A DNA stretch of 37,737 nt from Pseudomonadota bacterium (GTDB lineage: Bacteria; Pseudomonadota; Gammaproteobacteria; Burkholderiales; Burkholderiaceae_C), in contig JABBOE010000022.1 in NCBI GenBank assembly GCA_019351955.1, positions 1 to 37,737 on the forward strand. The letters are read 5' to 3'. The notes beneath the pieces are model-generated. The model was not told where the DNA came from and did no database searches. It saw only the letters and a list, made by a program, of their open reading frames with translations. Below are positions 1 through 7,771 of this stretch, piece by piece. Within the stretch, counting starts at the first letter, position 1; each line of letters starts with the position of its first letter. Position numbers and translations under genes: made by a program.

Positions 1-60
1 AAGCTGCGAACGCTCCGCGTCCGTCAGCAAAAGTTCGGCCTTCGGCCTGCCTGTTTTCAT
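1..60 (-). CDS. IS630-family transposase, first 20 codons only
   Basis: Reading the minus strand from ATG at 60 gives a peptide starting MKTGRPKAELLLTDAER. This is the characteristic N-terminus of a common IS630-family transposase group, in which a GRPK.. segment leads into a helix-turn-helix domain. The gene runs off the window edge, so the catalytic DDE domain is not visible. The ATG is immediately preceded by a perfect hairpin (62-88) that leaves no accessible Shine-Dalgarno, consistent with the low translation typical of transposase genes. Confidence 0.7.
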   Translation of the reverse strand, partial: MKTGRPKAELLLTDAERSQL

Positions 61-61
61 C

Positions 62-88
62 GCGGTATCTCGGGTTCAAAGATACCGC
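62..88 (-). promoter_or_regulatory. Hairpin directly ahead of the transposase start codon
   Basis: Positions 62-70 (GCGGTATCT) and 80-88 (AGATACCGC) form a perfect 9-bp inverted repeat with a 9-nt loop. On the transposase transcript the hairpin ends one or two bases before the ATG at 60, so it covers the place where a ribosome binding site would lie. Sequestering hairpins of this kind are known in other IS elements, where they limit translation from read-through transcripts; that role here is inferred. Confidence 0.6.
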
Positions 89-102
89 ACTGGCATGCAA
101 GA

Positions 103-630
103 TTAATGCCAGTTATTTACGGGACAGGACACTAGCGAGATGACCATGAATGTGCCCGTGAGTGTGGCATATTGCGGGGTCATCGGACGGGACGGGCTCA
201 GGAACTGAGGGAACAGCGCTGCAACGAAGGCGATTGCCTTCGGGTTGGTGAGCGCCACGGCCAACCCCTTCACGTAGAGTGCGCGCGGGTGGCGCTCAGG
301 TGCCACCGTGCTCGAAGACGTTGCCGGCATTGGCCTTGCGCCGCGGCTGGCGCCACGCCACTGTTGTACGCCAAGCCAAATGAGATAGATCGCACCAGAG
401 ACCTTGAGCACGTTGAAAGCGAGCGCGGATGCGTGAAGAATGGCGTTAACGCCGAGTGCACTGAGCAACGTCAGCACCAAGAGGCCCGATACATTGCCGA
501 GCGACGACCACAGCGCGCGGCGCCACCCGTAATGCATGGCATTGTGAATCGACAGCATGACTGCGGGGCCCGGTGTGAACGAGGCAGCCAGAGCAAAGCC
601 AACGAAGAGCCAATAGGAGGTGGTGGGCAT
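103..630 (-). pseudogene. LysE/RhtB-family amino-acid exporter, truncated by IS insertion
   Basis: The protein from ATG at 630 (MPTTSYWLF...) has the family hallmarks: an N-terminal membrane helix followed by FTPGPAVML, then LGNVSGLL, a central helix with YLIWLGVQQW, and TNPKAIAFVAALFPQFL near the C-terminus. These inner-membrane proteins export amino acids or their derivatives and usually have about 205 residues and six helices. Here about 165 native residues remain. The frame crosses into IS sequence at about 133 and stops at 103 after a few foreign residues, so the last transmembrane helix is missing and the protein is probably inactive. An earlier in-frame start (711) would add 27 arginine-rich residues unlike the family, so 630 is preferred; no clear Shine-Dalgarno is visible at either. 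Confidence 0.75.
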
Positions 631-955
631 GACGGGGGCAAGGTGATTGGCGCGTTGTCGGTGGTTTGCTCGCGCTGGAGACAATCCACGTCCTGCGGCC
701 TGACACGACACTGCAGGATCCGATCATGCAGGGCCTGATCCCTGATAGGGCCAAGGATCGAATGTCAAATTCTAGACCCGGCCGGCACTGACCTGCTTGT
801 GTTGAGCTCGTTTTGGGGCCGGTTCACCGGCGGAGCGATGCGCTGACTCGTTGCGCGCGAACGCGATGCACACGAACACGCCCATGTTGGCGCGGCCCTT
901 TTTCAAGCTTTCGGTGCCCCAGAACCCGTTCGGGCCCCGGGGCATGGCGTGGCCC
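631..955. other. Non-coding stretch, nothing recognisable
   Basis: This 325-base interval separates the start of the truncated exporter from the end of the peroxiredoxin gene. Open frames exist on both strands, but they have no ribosome binding site, resemble no family I know, and mostly overlap the peroxiredoxin gene in another frame. The exporter promoter should lie here; I cannot point to convincing -35/-10 boxes. Confidence 0.4.
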
Positions 956-1615
956 TTATTTCGGCTGAGGGACCACCCGAAGGTACGGCTTGAGCGTTTT
1001 CCAACCGCCTGGGAATTTCTTTTTGGCAGCGTCATCGGTAATCGATGTGGGTATGACGACATCGTCTCCAGGGTGCCAATTTGCGGGTGTCGCCACACCA
1101 TGCTTGGCCGTCAGCTGCAGCGCGTCCAGAAGGCGCAGGACCTCCGTGAAATCGCGTCCGTTGCTCATCGGGTAGACGAGCATGGCTTTAACCTTTTTAT
1201 CCGGTCCGATGAAAAACACGGATCGCACAGTCGCATTGTCGGCTGCAGTGCGCCCGTCGGAGGCGCCGCTCTCGTCTGCCGGAAGCATGTCGTAGAGCTT
1301 CGCCACCTCAAGTTTCGTGTCGCCGATGATTGGGTAGTTGGGTGCCGTTCCTTGCGTTTCGGCGATATCTTTGGCCCACACGTGGTGTTCGGCGACAGGA
1401 TCGACGGACAAGCCAATGAGTTTGCAGTTGCGTTTATCGAACTCGGGCTTGAGCCTTGCCACGGTTCCCAGTTCCGTGGTGCAGATGGGTGTGAAGTCCT
1501 TCGGGTGTGAGAACAGCAAGGCCCAACTGCTTCCAATCCAGTCGTGAAATCGAATAGTCCCCTCGGTCGTTTCGGCCGTGAAATCCGGGGCTATGTCTCC
1601 AAGTCGCAGACTCAT
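956..1615 (-). CDS. 1-Cys peroxiredoxin (Prx6-type)
   Basis: Thiol peroxidase that reduces hydrogen peroxide and alkyl hydroperoxides in the cytoplasm. The 219-residue protein matches the Prx6 group in length and motif. HPKDFTPICTTE contains the peroxidatic Cys45, with the family Pro and Thr just ahead of it. The extended C-terminal dimerisation domain (about residues 165-219, with WHPGDDVVIP) is present, and no obvious resolving Cys is seen. The start at 1615 is set by AAGGAG about 8 bases upstream; an upstream in-frame start would add ten unsupported residues. It stands alone, with a roughly 250-bp upstream region before the lipoprotein gene. An oxidative-stress promoter is plausible, but no OxyR site could be recognised. 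Confidence 0.92.
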   Translation of the reverse strand: MSLRLGDIAPDFTAETTEGTIRFHDWIGSSWALLFSHPKDFTPICTTELGTVARLKPEFDKRNCKLIGLSVDPVAEHHVWAKDIAETQGTAPNYPIIGDTKLEVAKLYDMLPADESGASDGRTAADNATVRSVFFIGPDKKVKAMLVYPMSNGRDFTEVLRLLDALQLTAKHGVATPANWHPGDDVVIPTSITDDAAKKKFPGGWKTLKPYLRVVPQPK

Positions 1616-1809
1616 CGTGAACTCCTTTGTTTTTGCCGACCGCATGTCGGGTCAAGCGCAAGCCTAAGGCCTGCGCAGCTGCATGCCAACAAAGCGTTCG
1701 TTATACCGTCATGCCAAAATGGACTTTCATCACATGAACATTCCGTCACTGACCTGTCCCACATCAAGGCAACCCTGCCTCGAAAGGGGCCGGGCGACGC
1801 AAGCAAAGG

Positions 1810-1827
1810 GCTCGCCTGCAAGCGAGC
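1810..1827 (-). terminator. Possible terminator hairpin after the lipoprotein gene
   Basis: GCTCGC (1810-1815) and GCGAGC (1822-1827) make a 6-bp GC-rich stem with a 6-nt loop about 37 bases past the lipoprotein stop codon. On the minus strand it is followed by CCCTTTGCTT, which is only a weak U-tract. It could equally be an incidental inverted repeat. Confidence 0.3.
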
Positions 1828-1863
1828 GCTAAACGCATGCACCGTCGAAAGACCGGATCATTC

Positions 1864-2592
1864 TCACTGCGGAGTTATTGTGAGATTGACGGTGATCGAA
1901 GTGCCGTTTGCAGTGAGCGTTTGCTCCCCGCTCTCGGACACGAATGTGTAATTCCCTGCCGTATCAACGACATAGTTGTCCTGGGCTCGGAAAAGCTGGA
2001 CGTTTGAGAAATCGACAAACGTGTCGATGAGCGAAACCGTTGCTGTTGAATTCGATGGGCCGGGCGCGACGGCAAAGCTCAAGGACTCGCTGCCGGTTGG
2101 CGTCGTTTTGGTGCTGTCCGTGTAGCAGTTGTACGAGACAATGGGGCCGGTTTGTCCGATGGTCACGGTCGACGGATAAGAGCTCGCTGTGGTCGCGACG
2201 CAGTACTGTCCGTTGCCTGCATAGCCCAAGGGAGCGTAAGTTGGCGATAAGTAGCCTTGCGTACTTGAATCCATTGAAAGTGTCTGGCTACCCACGGTGA
2301 TGCTGCCAGCAACCGAGGTTGTCGCAACTAAGGCATCCTGCCCCTCAAAAGTTGTTGGATTGGCCGCGGGTGTACGCGTGAGCGTCACTGCGCCGGACAC
2401 CGGAATTGAAAGTCCGGATATAAGCGCCGTGCCGCTGACCACCGCGGTTTTCTGGTAACCCGTGCTGTACAGATTTACGACCGCGGTCTGAAGCGGGAAC
2501 GACAACGTTGTTCCCGCTCCTCCACCACCGCCGCATGCGCTGAGGCTTGCGCTCAAAGCCATGATCAGCAGCGCCTTCTTGTATGTTCCCAT
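1864..2592 (-). CDS. Secreted lipoprotein of unknown function
   Basis: I do not recognise the family. The 242-residue product begins MGTYKKALLIMALSASLSAC followed by five glycines. This is a textbook lipoprotein signal with the lipobox L-S-A-C, a predicted lipidated Cys at residue 20 and a flexible Gly linker. The rest is rich in Ser, Thr, Gly and Val in alternating patterns (for example TTSVAGSITVGSQTLSMDSS and TANGTSITVNLTI), suggesting a beta-sandwich, with two Cys near the middle that could form a disulphide. The start at 2592 has AAGGAG seven bases upstream; an upstream in-frame ATG would spoil the signal peptide. It is monocistronic and sits between the peroxiredoxin and the ABC importer with no functional link that I can see. 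Confidence 0.7.
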   Translation of the reverse strand: MGTYKKALLIMALSASLSACGGGGGAGTTLSFPLQTAVVNLYSTGYQKTAVVSGTALISGLSIPVSGAVTLTRTPAANPTTFEGQDALVATTSVAGSITVGSQTLSMDSSTQGYLSPTYAPLGYAGNGQYCVATTASSYPSTVTIGQTGPIVSYNCYTDSTKTTPTGSESLSFAVAPGPSNSTATVSLIDTFVDFSNVQLFRAQDNYVVDTAGNYTFVSESGEQTLTANGTSITVNLTITPQ

Positions 2593-3020
2593 CACGTTTC
2601 TCCTTGGCAAATCACTGCCGTTTCCGCTTCATGCATGAGCTCATGCTCGTCTCGCGGGTGTGGGCTCGATGGCAACTCAGCGGTCAACGCTCAGCACACG
2701 TTGTAGCTTCGCCCTGCGTTAAGGATATTTTGAAACGACAAGACACGGCTTGACACATATCAGGGTCCTGCTGACGGACCGCTCGCCATTGCATGCGTTT
2801 GGCAATGGGTGTGTGATGCCCACACGCACAGCGTGCGTCGGGCAGGCCAGAGTTGGGAGTGCGCATCATGGCCGCGCGCCGCTACGTCCTTACCAAAGCG
2901 ACGCGACCCAAAGCGCAATCGCCCCTTCGCTGCAGGCACGGTGTGGGCGCTCAGGCTGCAACAAAGGCAAACGGCATCCCCGGCATGCGCCAGAGGTGCC
3001 GGGCGACTACGGCAATTGCA
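2593..3020. other. Intergenic region between lipoprotein gene and liv operon end
   Basis: This interval of about 430 bases should contain the lipoprotein promoter on the minus strand and the 3' end of the liv transcript. Long open frames on the plus strand run into livK antisense and look like shadows of that gene. The only structure noted is the inverted repeat at 2979-3003. Confidence 0.4.
2979..3003 (-). terminator. Possible terminator of the liv operon
   Basis: CCCGGCA (2979-2985) and TGCCGGG (2997-3003) form a perfect 7-bp GC-rich stem with an 11-nt loop, 17 bases beyond the livK stop codon. No clean U-tract follows, so factor-independent termination is uncertain. The position at the end of a five-gene operon is the main support. 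Confidence 0.35.
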
Positions 3021-4190
3021 TCACTTCACCAGTTCGCTGATCTTGGCCTGGCGCAGCTTGCCATCCTGGATCAATGCAAGGAACGCATCGGACTCGGTGC
3101 CGCCATTGCTGTCAATGCCGGTAAAGTCTTGGGGATTCTCAGACGCGGGCAAGGCCTTGAGGGCGGCGGACATGTCGGCCCGAATTGCGGTGGCGTCGGT
3201 GGCGCTTCCGGCCATCTTCATGGCTGCGGCCAGCGCATGCACCATGGTGTAGTTAAAAGCCATTTCAGACGTCGGAACCGTTCCGCCATGGCTCTTGGCA
3301 TATGCGGCAACGTATGCCTTCATGGCCGGACGGGCGTCCGAACCCAGGGGCAGCACACCGATCGATCCGTCCATCGGGGCGTAGCCGCCCAAAACCTTGG
3401 CCATCTCGTCGAACTTGGCCTGGTCCATCACGGCAAATCCGCCCTTGAAACCGAGGTCACGCGCCTGTTTGACCACGAGGGCCGTTGGTTCGGACGGGCC
3501 TCCCACGAACATCACGTCAGGCTTTGCCGCCAGCACGCGGCTCACTCCGCTGTAAAAATCCGCCGATTTGTTGTACGAGATGGGGTTGTCGGCGACCACT
3601 TTGCCGCCTGCCTTTTCCCAGCCTTCGCGGAAAATCTTCGACCAAGCCTTGCCATAGTCGGTATCCGATGGGGCCAAGCCGACAGACTTGCCGAAAAGTT
3701 TCATCTCCGTGTGCGCATAGGCGGGCACGTAGCTTGCAAAGGATGGCGGGATGCGAATGGTCAGCTTGTTCCCTGCCTGCGTGATGCTCGGCACGCTGGA
3801 GTAGGCCATCAGCAGAAAATTGGCTTGCGTGTTGAATGTCTGCAGGGCGAAGATGCCCCCGGCATGGGGACAAAAAATCACTGGCGTTTTGTCCTGTTCG
3901 ACGAGGCGCCTGCCGTTGATGGCCGCCTGCGCTGGGTTGTACTGATCATCCAGTGCGATGACTTTGAACGTGTACGTTTTGCCTTTGATGGTCACGCCAC
4001 CTGCGGCATTGACCTCATCGACTCCCATCTCGATGCCCGAAAGCACGTTTTTGCCGTACTGTGCCGCTCCGCCACTCAGTGGCCCGGTGTAGCCGATGTT
4101 GATCACATCCTGCCCGTGCGCGGCCGCGCCGAAGGCCGCGGCCGTGGCTGCGGCCAGTGAGAGTTTTTTCAGGGTTGTGAATGCACGCAT
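3021..4190 (-). CDS. ABC importer, periplasmic substrate-binding protein (LivK/BmpA-like, branched-chain amino-acid type)
   Basis: Captures the transported substrate in the periplasm and hands it to the LivHM permease. The 389-residue protein starts with a typical Sec signal peptide (MRAFTTLKKLSLAAATAAAF..., cleavage likely after AHG near residue 26). It continues with INIGYTGPLSGGAAQYGKNVLSGIEMGVDEVNAAGG, the hallmark opening of the Peripla_BP_6 family. Members bind branched-chain amino acids, but many bind aromatic or aliphatic acids when encoded beside catabolic genes, as here. The start at 4190 has AAAGGAGAC at good spacing. It is the last gene of livHMGFK, 54 bases after livF; a 3'-terminal binding-protein gene is common in catabolic copies. 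The actual ligand cannot be read from the sequence. Confidence 0.9.
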   Translation of the reverse strand: MRAFTTLKKLSLAAATAAAFGAAAHGQDVINIGYTGPLSGGAAQYGKNVLSGIEMGVDEVNAAGGVTIKGKTYTFKVIALDDQYNPAQAAINGRRLVEQDKTPVIFCPHAGGIFALQTFNTQANFLLMAYSSVPSITQAGNKLTIRIPPSFASYVPAYAHTEMKLFGKSVGLAPSDTDYGKAWSKIFREGWEKAGGKVVADNPISYNKSADFYSGVSRVLAAKPDVMFVGGPSEPTALVVKQARDLGFKGGFAVMDQAKFDEMAKVLGGYAPMDGSIGVLPLGSDARPAMKAYVAAYAKSHGGTVPTSEMAFNYTMVHALAAAMKMAGSATDATAIRADMSAALKALPASENPQDFTGIDSNGGTESDAFLALIQDGKLRQAKISELVK

Positions 4191-4244
4191 GCTTGTCTCC
4201 TTTGGGTTTGGAATCAACCAATCGGCATGGAATCCGAGGGGTTC

Positions 4245-4952
4245 CTAGGTGCCGATATACGCTTTGCGTATGCTTTCGTCGTGCAACAGCGCCGTGGCGT
4301 TGCCCTCCATGACCACCCTGCCCTGCTCGATGACGTATGCGCGGTTTGCGATACGCAACGCTGCATGAGCGTTTTGTTCGGCCAGCAGGACCGTGGTGCC
4401 GGCTTTGTTGATCGCCTGGATGACCTCGAACATCTGCTTGACCACAAGGGGCGCAAGCCCAAGCGAAGGCTCGTCGAGGAGCAGCAACTTGGGTTGGCCC
4501 ATCAAGGCGCGTCCGATCGCCACCATCTGCTGTTGTCCGCCACTGAGCGAACCAGCTGGCTTATCGCGTTTTTCAGCAAGGTCGGGAAAAAGCGCGAACA
4601 CCTGGTCCAGGCGCTCTCGCACGCCGGCCTTCTCGCGGCGGTGCACATAGGCACCGAGTTGCAGGTTTTTCAATACGGAAAGCTGGCCAAAGAGCTTGCG
4701 ACCTTCCGGACAGTGGACAAGTCCATGCGCGACGATTTGCGGTGCGCGCAGGTGGGCAAGGTCCAGTTCCCCCCACCGCGCCTGCCCGGAGCGAATGCGC
4801 AGCAAGCCACTGAGGGCATGGAACAAGCTGCTTTTTCCAGCTCCGTTCGCACCGAGCAGCACGACCAATTCGCCCTCGTGCACGTGCATGTCGACGCCCT
4901 GTAAGGCCAGAAAAGCGTCGTAACCTACCGTCACTCCCTCAAGCTTCAGCAT
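4245..4952 (-). CDS. livF: ABC importer ATPase, LivF-type
   Basis: Second ATPase subunit of the branched-chain-type importer, hydrolysing ATP at the inner face of the membrane. The 235-residue protein has Walker [10 protein letters not shown] (about 34-42), Q-loop region, signature SLSGGQQQM, Walker [14 protein letters not shown] and the switch His region AEQNAHAAL, all canonical for LivF. The start at 4952 has GGGAGTG upstream and overlaps the end of livG by 14 bases, indicating translational coupling. An upstream in-frame start would add 27 residues that lie within livG and are not family-like. Confidence 0.92.
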   Translation of the reverse strand: MLKLEGVTVGYDAFLALQGVDMHVHEGELVVLLGANGAGKSSLFHALSGLLRIRSGQARWGELDLAHLRAPQIVAHGLVHCPEGRKLFGQLSVLKNLQLGAYVHRREKAGVRERLDQVFALFPDLAEKRDKPAGSLSGGQQQMVAIGRALMGQPKLLLLDEPSLGLAPLVVKQMFEVIQAINKAGTTVLLAEQNAHAALRIANRAYVIEQGRVVMEGNATALLHDESIRKAYIGT

Positions 4953-5703
4953 CCGGCACTCCCAGGTATGCATGAATGACATGAGGATTCTCGCGGATGG
5001 CCTCTGGCGCGCCTTCCGCGATTTTCTTGCCATGGTTGAGAACGATTACGGTATCGGCCAAACGCATGACCATGTCCATCTTGTGCTCCACCAGGCAGAC
5101 CGTCAGGCCGCTTAAGGCAAGCTTGCGGATGAGCTCGGCCAATCGCGCGGTTTCCTCCGGATTGATGCCCCCCGCAGGCTCATCAAGAAGGATGAGCTTG
5201 GGCTCAGTGGCTAGCGCCAGAGCAATGGCGGCGCGCTTGCGCTGCTCTTGCGTGATATCGCCGGCCAGGCGGTGCGCCACATCACGCAAACCGACGAATT
5301 CGAGTGCGGCTTGCGCTTTGGTGCGACACAGCGCCTCTTCGCGGCGCAGCCGTGGCGAGCCCAACAGTGCATCCCACAAGCCTGCTCGAGTGCGCAGGCG
5401 ATGGCCGATGATCAGATTGTCCAGCACGCTGGCATGGTCGAAGAGTTGGGAACTTTGAAAGGTCCGGGCTATGCCGAGCCGTGCCATGTGGTCAGGACGC
5501 GACCCCGTGACGGTTTGCCCCTCGAGGCGAATGGACCCGCAGCTGGGCTTGCAGACTCCGCTGATGAGATTGAAAAAGGTTGTTTTGCCAGCGCCGTTCG
5601 GCCCGATGATGGCTGTGATGCTGCCTCGTGCAATACGCGTGCTGACGCCGTCGACTGCAGCCAGTCCCCCGAAACGCACACCTAAGTCATGGATTTCAAG
5701 CAT
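4939..5703 (-). CDS. livG: ABC importer ATPase, LivG-type
   Basis: First ATPase subunit of the importer. The 254-residue protein starts [21 protein letters not shown] and has Walker [10 protein letters not shown], the LivG-specific region [25 protein letters not shown], Walker [17 protein letters not shown] and the switch-region EHKMDMVM. The ABC signature reads DITQEQRKR, clearly different from the usual LSYGQQR of LivG; the Gln and Arg that follow are kept. The start at 5703 overlaps the end of livM by 8 bases. The frame is open for a further 157 codons upstream, but that part lies over livM and is not protein-like. Confidence 0.92.
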   Translation of the reverse strand: MLEIHDLGVRFGGLAAVDGVSTRIARGSITAIIGPNGAGKTTFFNLISGVCKPSCGSIRLEGQTVTGSRPDHMARLGIARTFQSSQLFDHASVLDNLIIGHRLRTRAGLWDALLGSPRLRREEALCRTKAQAALEFVGLRDVAHRLAGDITQEQRKRAAIALALATEPKLILLDEPAGGINPEETARLAELIRKLALSGLTVCLVEHKMDMVMRLADTVIVLNHGKKIAEGAPEAIRENPHVIHAYLGVPDAEA

Positions 5704-6724
5704 GGCCGTGTCTTTGTGCCGCGGAGGCTCGGTGTTCGTGAGCGGGTGCCGCATCAGCTTGTGCGACGGCCAAGGCCTGCGAGGTACGCCTGGCGCGCCA
5801 ATTGCGAAGGCTGCCGACAATGCCCGCGGGCAGGAAAATGAGGAGCACGACCAGCAGCGGGCCGAATACGAGCATGCGGTAGTCCTGCATGAACTGCAGG
5901 TATTGCGTGATCCAGGGCAGGACCAATGAGCCGACAATCGGCCCGGCAACCGTACCCAGCCCACCGATGAGCATGGCTGTGACCATGTCGAACGTGTGCG
6001 CGATATTGGCCACATCCGGGCCCAGAAAGCGGATGGTCCCCGCATATAGTCCACCGGCCAAACCGGCGTAAAACACTGAAAGTACAAAGGCCAGCAGTTT
6101 GGTGCGCATGAGCGGAATGCCCAAGGCTTCGGCGAGCGGTTCGCTGTTTCGCACGGCCATGAAGCTGCGCCCAACCAAGGAGCGCACGATGCGCTGCATC
6201 ATCCACGTCATGACCACAAGGGCACCGAGCGCCAGGTAATACTGGGCGCGTGGCGTGGAGAATTGCACAGGGCCGAAGCCTGGAGGTGCCGGAATGCCGA
6301 TGATGCCGCTCACACCGTGGGTAAGACCATCCCATTTTTCGATGACCAGATTGATGATCGTGCCCACACAGAGCGTGAATATCGCGAAGTAATACCCGCG
6401 CAGGCGCAGCGACAGCCAGCCAATGGGCATGCCCAATACGGCTGGAACCACCCCCGACAGCAAGAAGGCCCACCAGAACGGAACTCCATGGTCAACCGTG
6501 AGGATGCCCACCGTGTAGGCCCCAATGGCCATGAAGCCGGCGTGTGCCAAATTGAGCTGCCCCGTATAACCCGTGATGAGATTCAGACCCAGCGTCGCGA
6601 TGGCGTAGATGAAAGCCAGCGCGAGCACGGACAAGACATAGTCATTGCCGCCCGCAAGCCACGGCAACGCGATCCCGAGCGCCAGCGGCGCGATCCATAT
6701 GGCCGTGCGCCGGGACGGTCCCAT
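5696..6724 (-). CDS. livM: ABC importer permease, LivM-type
   Basis: Inner-membrane permease that pairs with LivH to form the channel. The 342-residue protein is strongly hydrophobic with about nine or ten membrane segments. It carries the LivM hallmarks LGLNLITGYTGQLNLAHAGFMAIGAYT, LRGYYFAIFTL and the coupling-helix region RIVRSLVGRSFMAVRNSEPLAEALGI. ATG at 6724 lies one base after the livH stop codon; a GTG at 6736 is an alternative start that would overlap livH by 11 bases. The C-terminal 30 residues are Ala/His-rich and poorly conserved-looking. Confidence 0.92.
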   Translation of the reverse strand: MGPSRRTAIWIAPLALGIALPWLAGGNDYVLSVLALAFIYAIATLGLNLITGYTGQLNLAHAGFMAIGAYTVGILTVDHGVPFWWAFLLSGVVPAVLGMPIGWLSLRLRGYYFAIFTLCVGTIINLVIEKWDGLTHGVSGIIGIPAPPGFGPVQFSTPRAQYYLALGALVVMTWMMQRIVRSLVGRSFMAVRNSEPLAEALGIPLMRTKLLAFVLSVFYAGLAGGLYAGTIRFLGPDVANIAHTFDMVTAMLIGGLGTVAGPIVGSLVLPWITQYLQFMQDYRMLVFGPLLVVLLIFLPAGIVGSLRNWRARRTSQALAVAQADAAPAHEHRASAAQRHGHA

Positions 6725-6725
6725 G

Positions 6726-7589
6726 TCAGCGAGCACCCTGTGTCAACAAGCCTTGCGGCCGCATCGAGAGGACGACCACCAGAAGCACGAAGGCGATGAT
6801 GTCTTTGTAGTCGGTGGAGACGTAGAAGCCGCCGAAGCTCTCGGCCATTCCAATGATCAGCCCTCCGAGGATGGCTCCCGGGAAGCTGCCCATGCCGCCG
6901 AGAATGATGATCACGAACGCCTTCACGATCACCAGACCGCCCATCGTCGGGTACAAAAGGTTGATGGGCGCGTAAAGCACCGCTGCCACTGCAGCGAGCG
7001 CACCTGAGATGGCAAACACCAGGTACGTCACCCGTCGTGCATCGATGCCGACGAGCGCGGCACCCTGCGGGTCCTGCGCCAAGGCCAGGATGGTCGATCC
7101 CGTGACCGTGCGGGTCAGAAACAGGTGCAAGACGCTCACCAAGACGAAAGCGGCCGCGATGATGAGTACCCGTTGCAGGGGAAACGGCATGCCTGCGATC
7201 TGCAGAACCTGGCCGTACGGGGTGGGCAGGCGATGGAACCCAGCCCCCCAAATGAGTTGGGCTGCAGATTCGAGAAACAGCATGACGCCGATGGCCCCGA
7301 TCATGTCGTAAAGCTCGGGCGCCTTGCGCAGCGGCGCAAACACCAGTGCTTGCATCAGCATGCCCAGAAGCGCCACGGTCGTTCCCGCGCCCAGCATCGC
7401 CCACCAATAGCCAAGCCCCAGCTTGCTGATCAGCGTATAGGCTACATAACCGCCCACCATGTATAGCGCGCCATGTGCAAAGTTCGGAATATGCAGCACA
7501 CCGTAGACCATCGTCAGGCCGAGCGCGACCAGTCCATAAATGGCACCAAGGGTTAGGCCGTTGAACAGCAATTGGACGATCTGGTCCAT
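6726..7589 (-). CDS. livH: ABC importer permease, LivH-type
   Basis: Inner-membrane permease of the importer. The 287-residue protein starts MDQIVQLLFNGLTLGAIYGLVALGLTMVYGVLHIPNFAHGALYMVGGY, the classic LivH opening. It also has the cytoplasmic loop ILALAQDPQGAALVGIDARRV, which contacts the ATPases, and GGMGSFPGAILGGLIIG near the end. An in-frame start at 7691 would add 34 residues before this motif, with no family support and across the putative operator, so 7589 is chosen. It is the first gene of the liv operon and is separated from the acyl-CoA ligase gene by a 182-base gap containing the half-site array at 7666-7690, so it probably has its own promoter. Confidence 0.92.
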   Translation of the reverse strand: MDQIVQLLFNGLTLGAIYGLVALGLTMVYGVLHIPNFAHGALYMVGGYVAYTLISKLGLGYWWAMLGAGTTVALLGMLMQALVFAPLRKAPELYDMIGAIGVMLFLESAAQLIWGAGFHRLPTPYGQVLQIAGMPFPLQRVLIIAAAFVLVSVLHLFLTRTVTGSTILALAQDPQGAALVGIDARRVTYLVFAISGALAAVAAVLYAPINLLYPTMGGLVIVKAFVIIILGGMGSFPGAILGGLIIGMAESFGGFYVSTDYKDIIAFVLLVVVLSMRPQGLLTQGAR

Positions 7590-7665
7590 GGACTCGAAGG
7601 GCGTGGCCGCATCCAGATGGAAGCAGTTGCTGATTGAAGCCGCGGGGTCATGCACTGTCAATAGG

Positions 7666-7690
7666 TGGAATCCTATTCCGCACAGCGGCA
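7666..7690 (-). promoter_or_regulatory. Putative IclR operator upstream of the liv operon
   Basis: Three half-sites follow each other with 5-base spacers: TGGAA (7666-7670), TTCCG (7676-7680) and CGGCA (7686-7690). GGAA-N5-TTCC is a perfect palindrome and TTCCG-N5-CGGCA an imperfect one. The same spacing is present at the iclR promoter (23474-23498) and, in weaker form, at comB (20815-20839). It lies 77 bases ahead of the livH start, a normal promoter distance. Assignment to the IclR-family regulator at 22541 is inferred from this sharing. Confidence 0.5.
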
Positions 7691-7771
7691 CAAAAGGAAC
7701 CGGCGTCGGCGCCTCGCAACGACGGAGCGAGGCGCACCTGGCGCCCCAATCACTTCACCGATGCCATGCGC

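Larger units (their letters stand above)
1..132 (-). mobile_element. End of an IS630-family insertion sequence (5' end, partial)
   Basis: The segment holds the start of a transposase gene (1-60, minus) and a short non-coding terminus that abuts the coding sequence of a LysE-type exporter. The exporter reading frame runs smoothly until about position 133 and then continues into sequence with no resemblance to the family. IS630-family elements insert at TA, and a TA lies exactly at 133-134, so the outer end is placed at 132. The remainder of the element lies outside the window, so the second inverted repeat cannot be checked. Family assignment rests on the transposase N-terminus and the TA junction. 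Confidence 0.7.

Noticed and set aside
772-1101. Minus-strand frame overlapping the end of the peroxiredoxin gene
   Set aside because: It overlaps the conserved C-terminus of peroxiredoxin in another frame and has no recognisable start signal or family.
2853-4160. Very long plus-strand open frame over the substrate-binding protein gene
   Set aside because: It is antisense to livK, which has a signal peptide, family motifs and a ribosome site; the plus-strand product is Arg/His-rich and resembles nothing.
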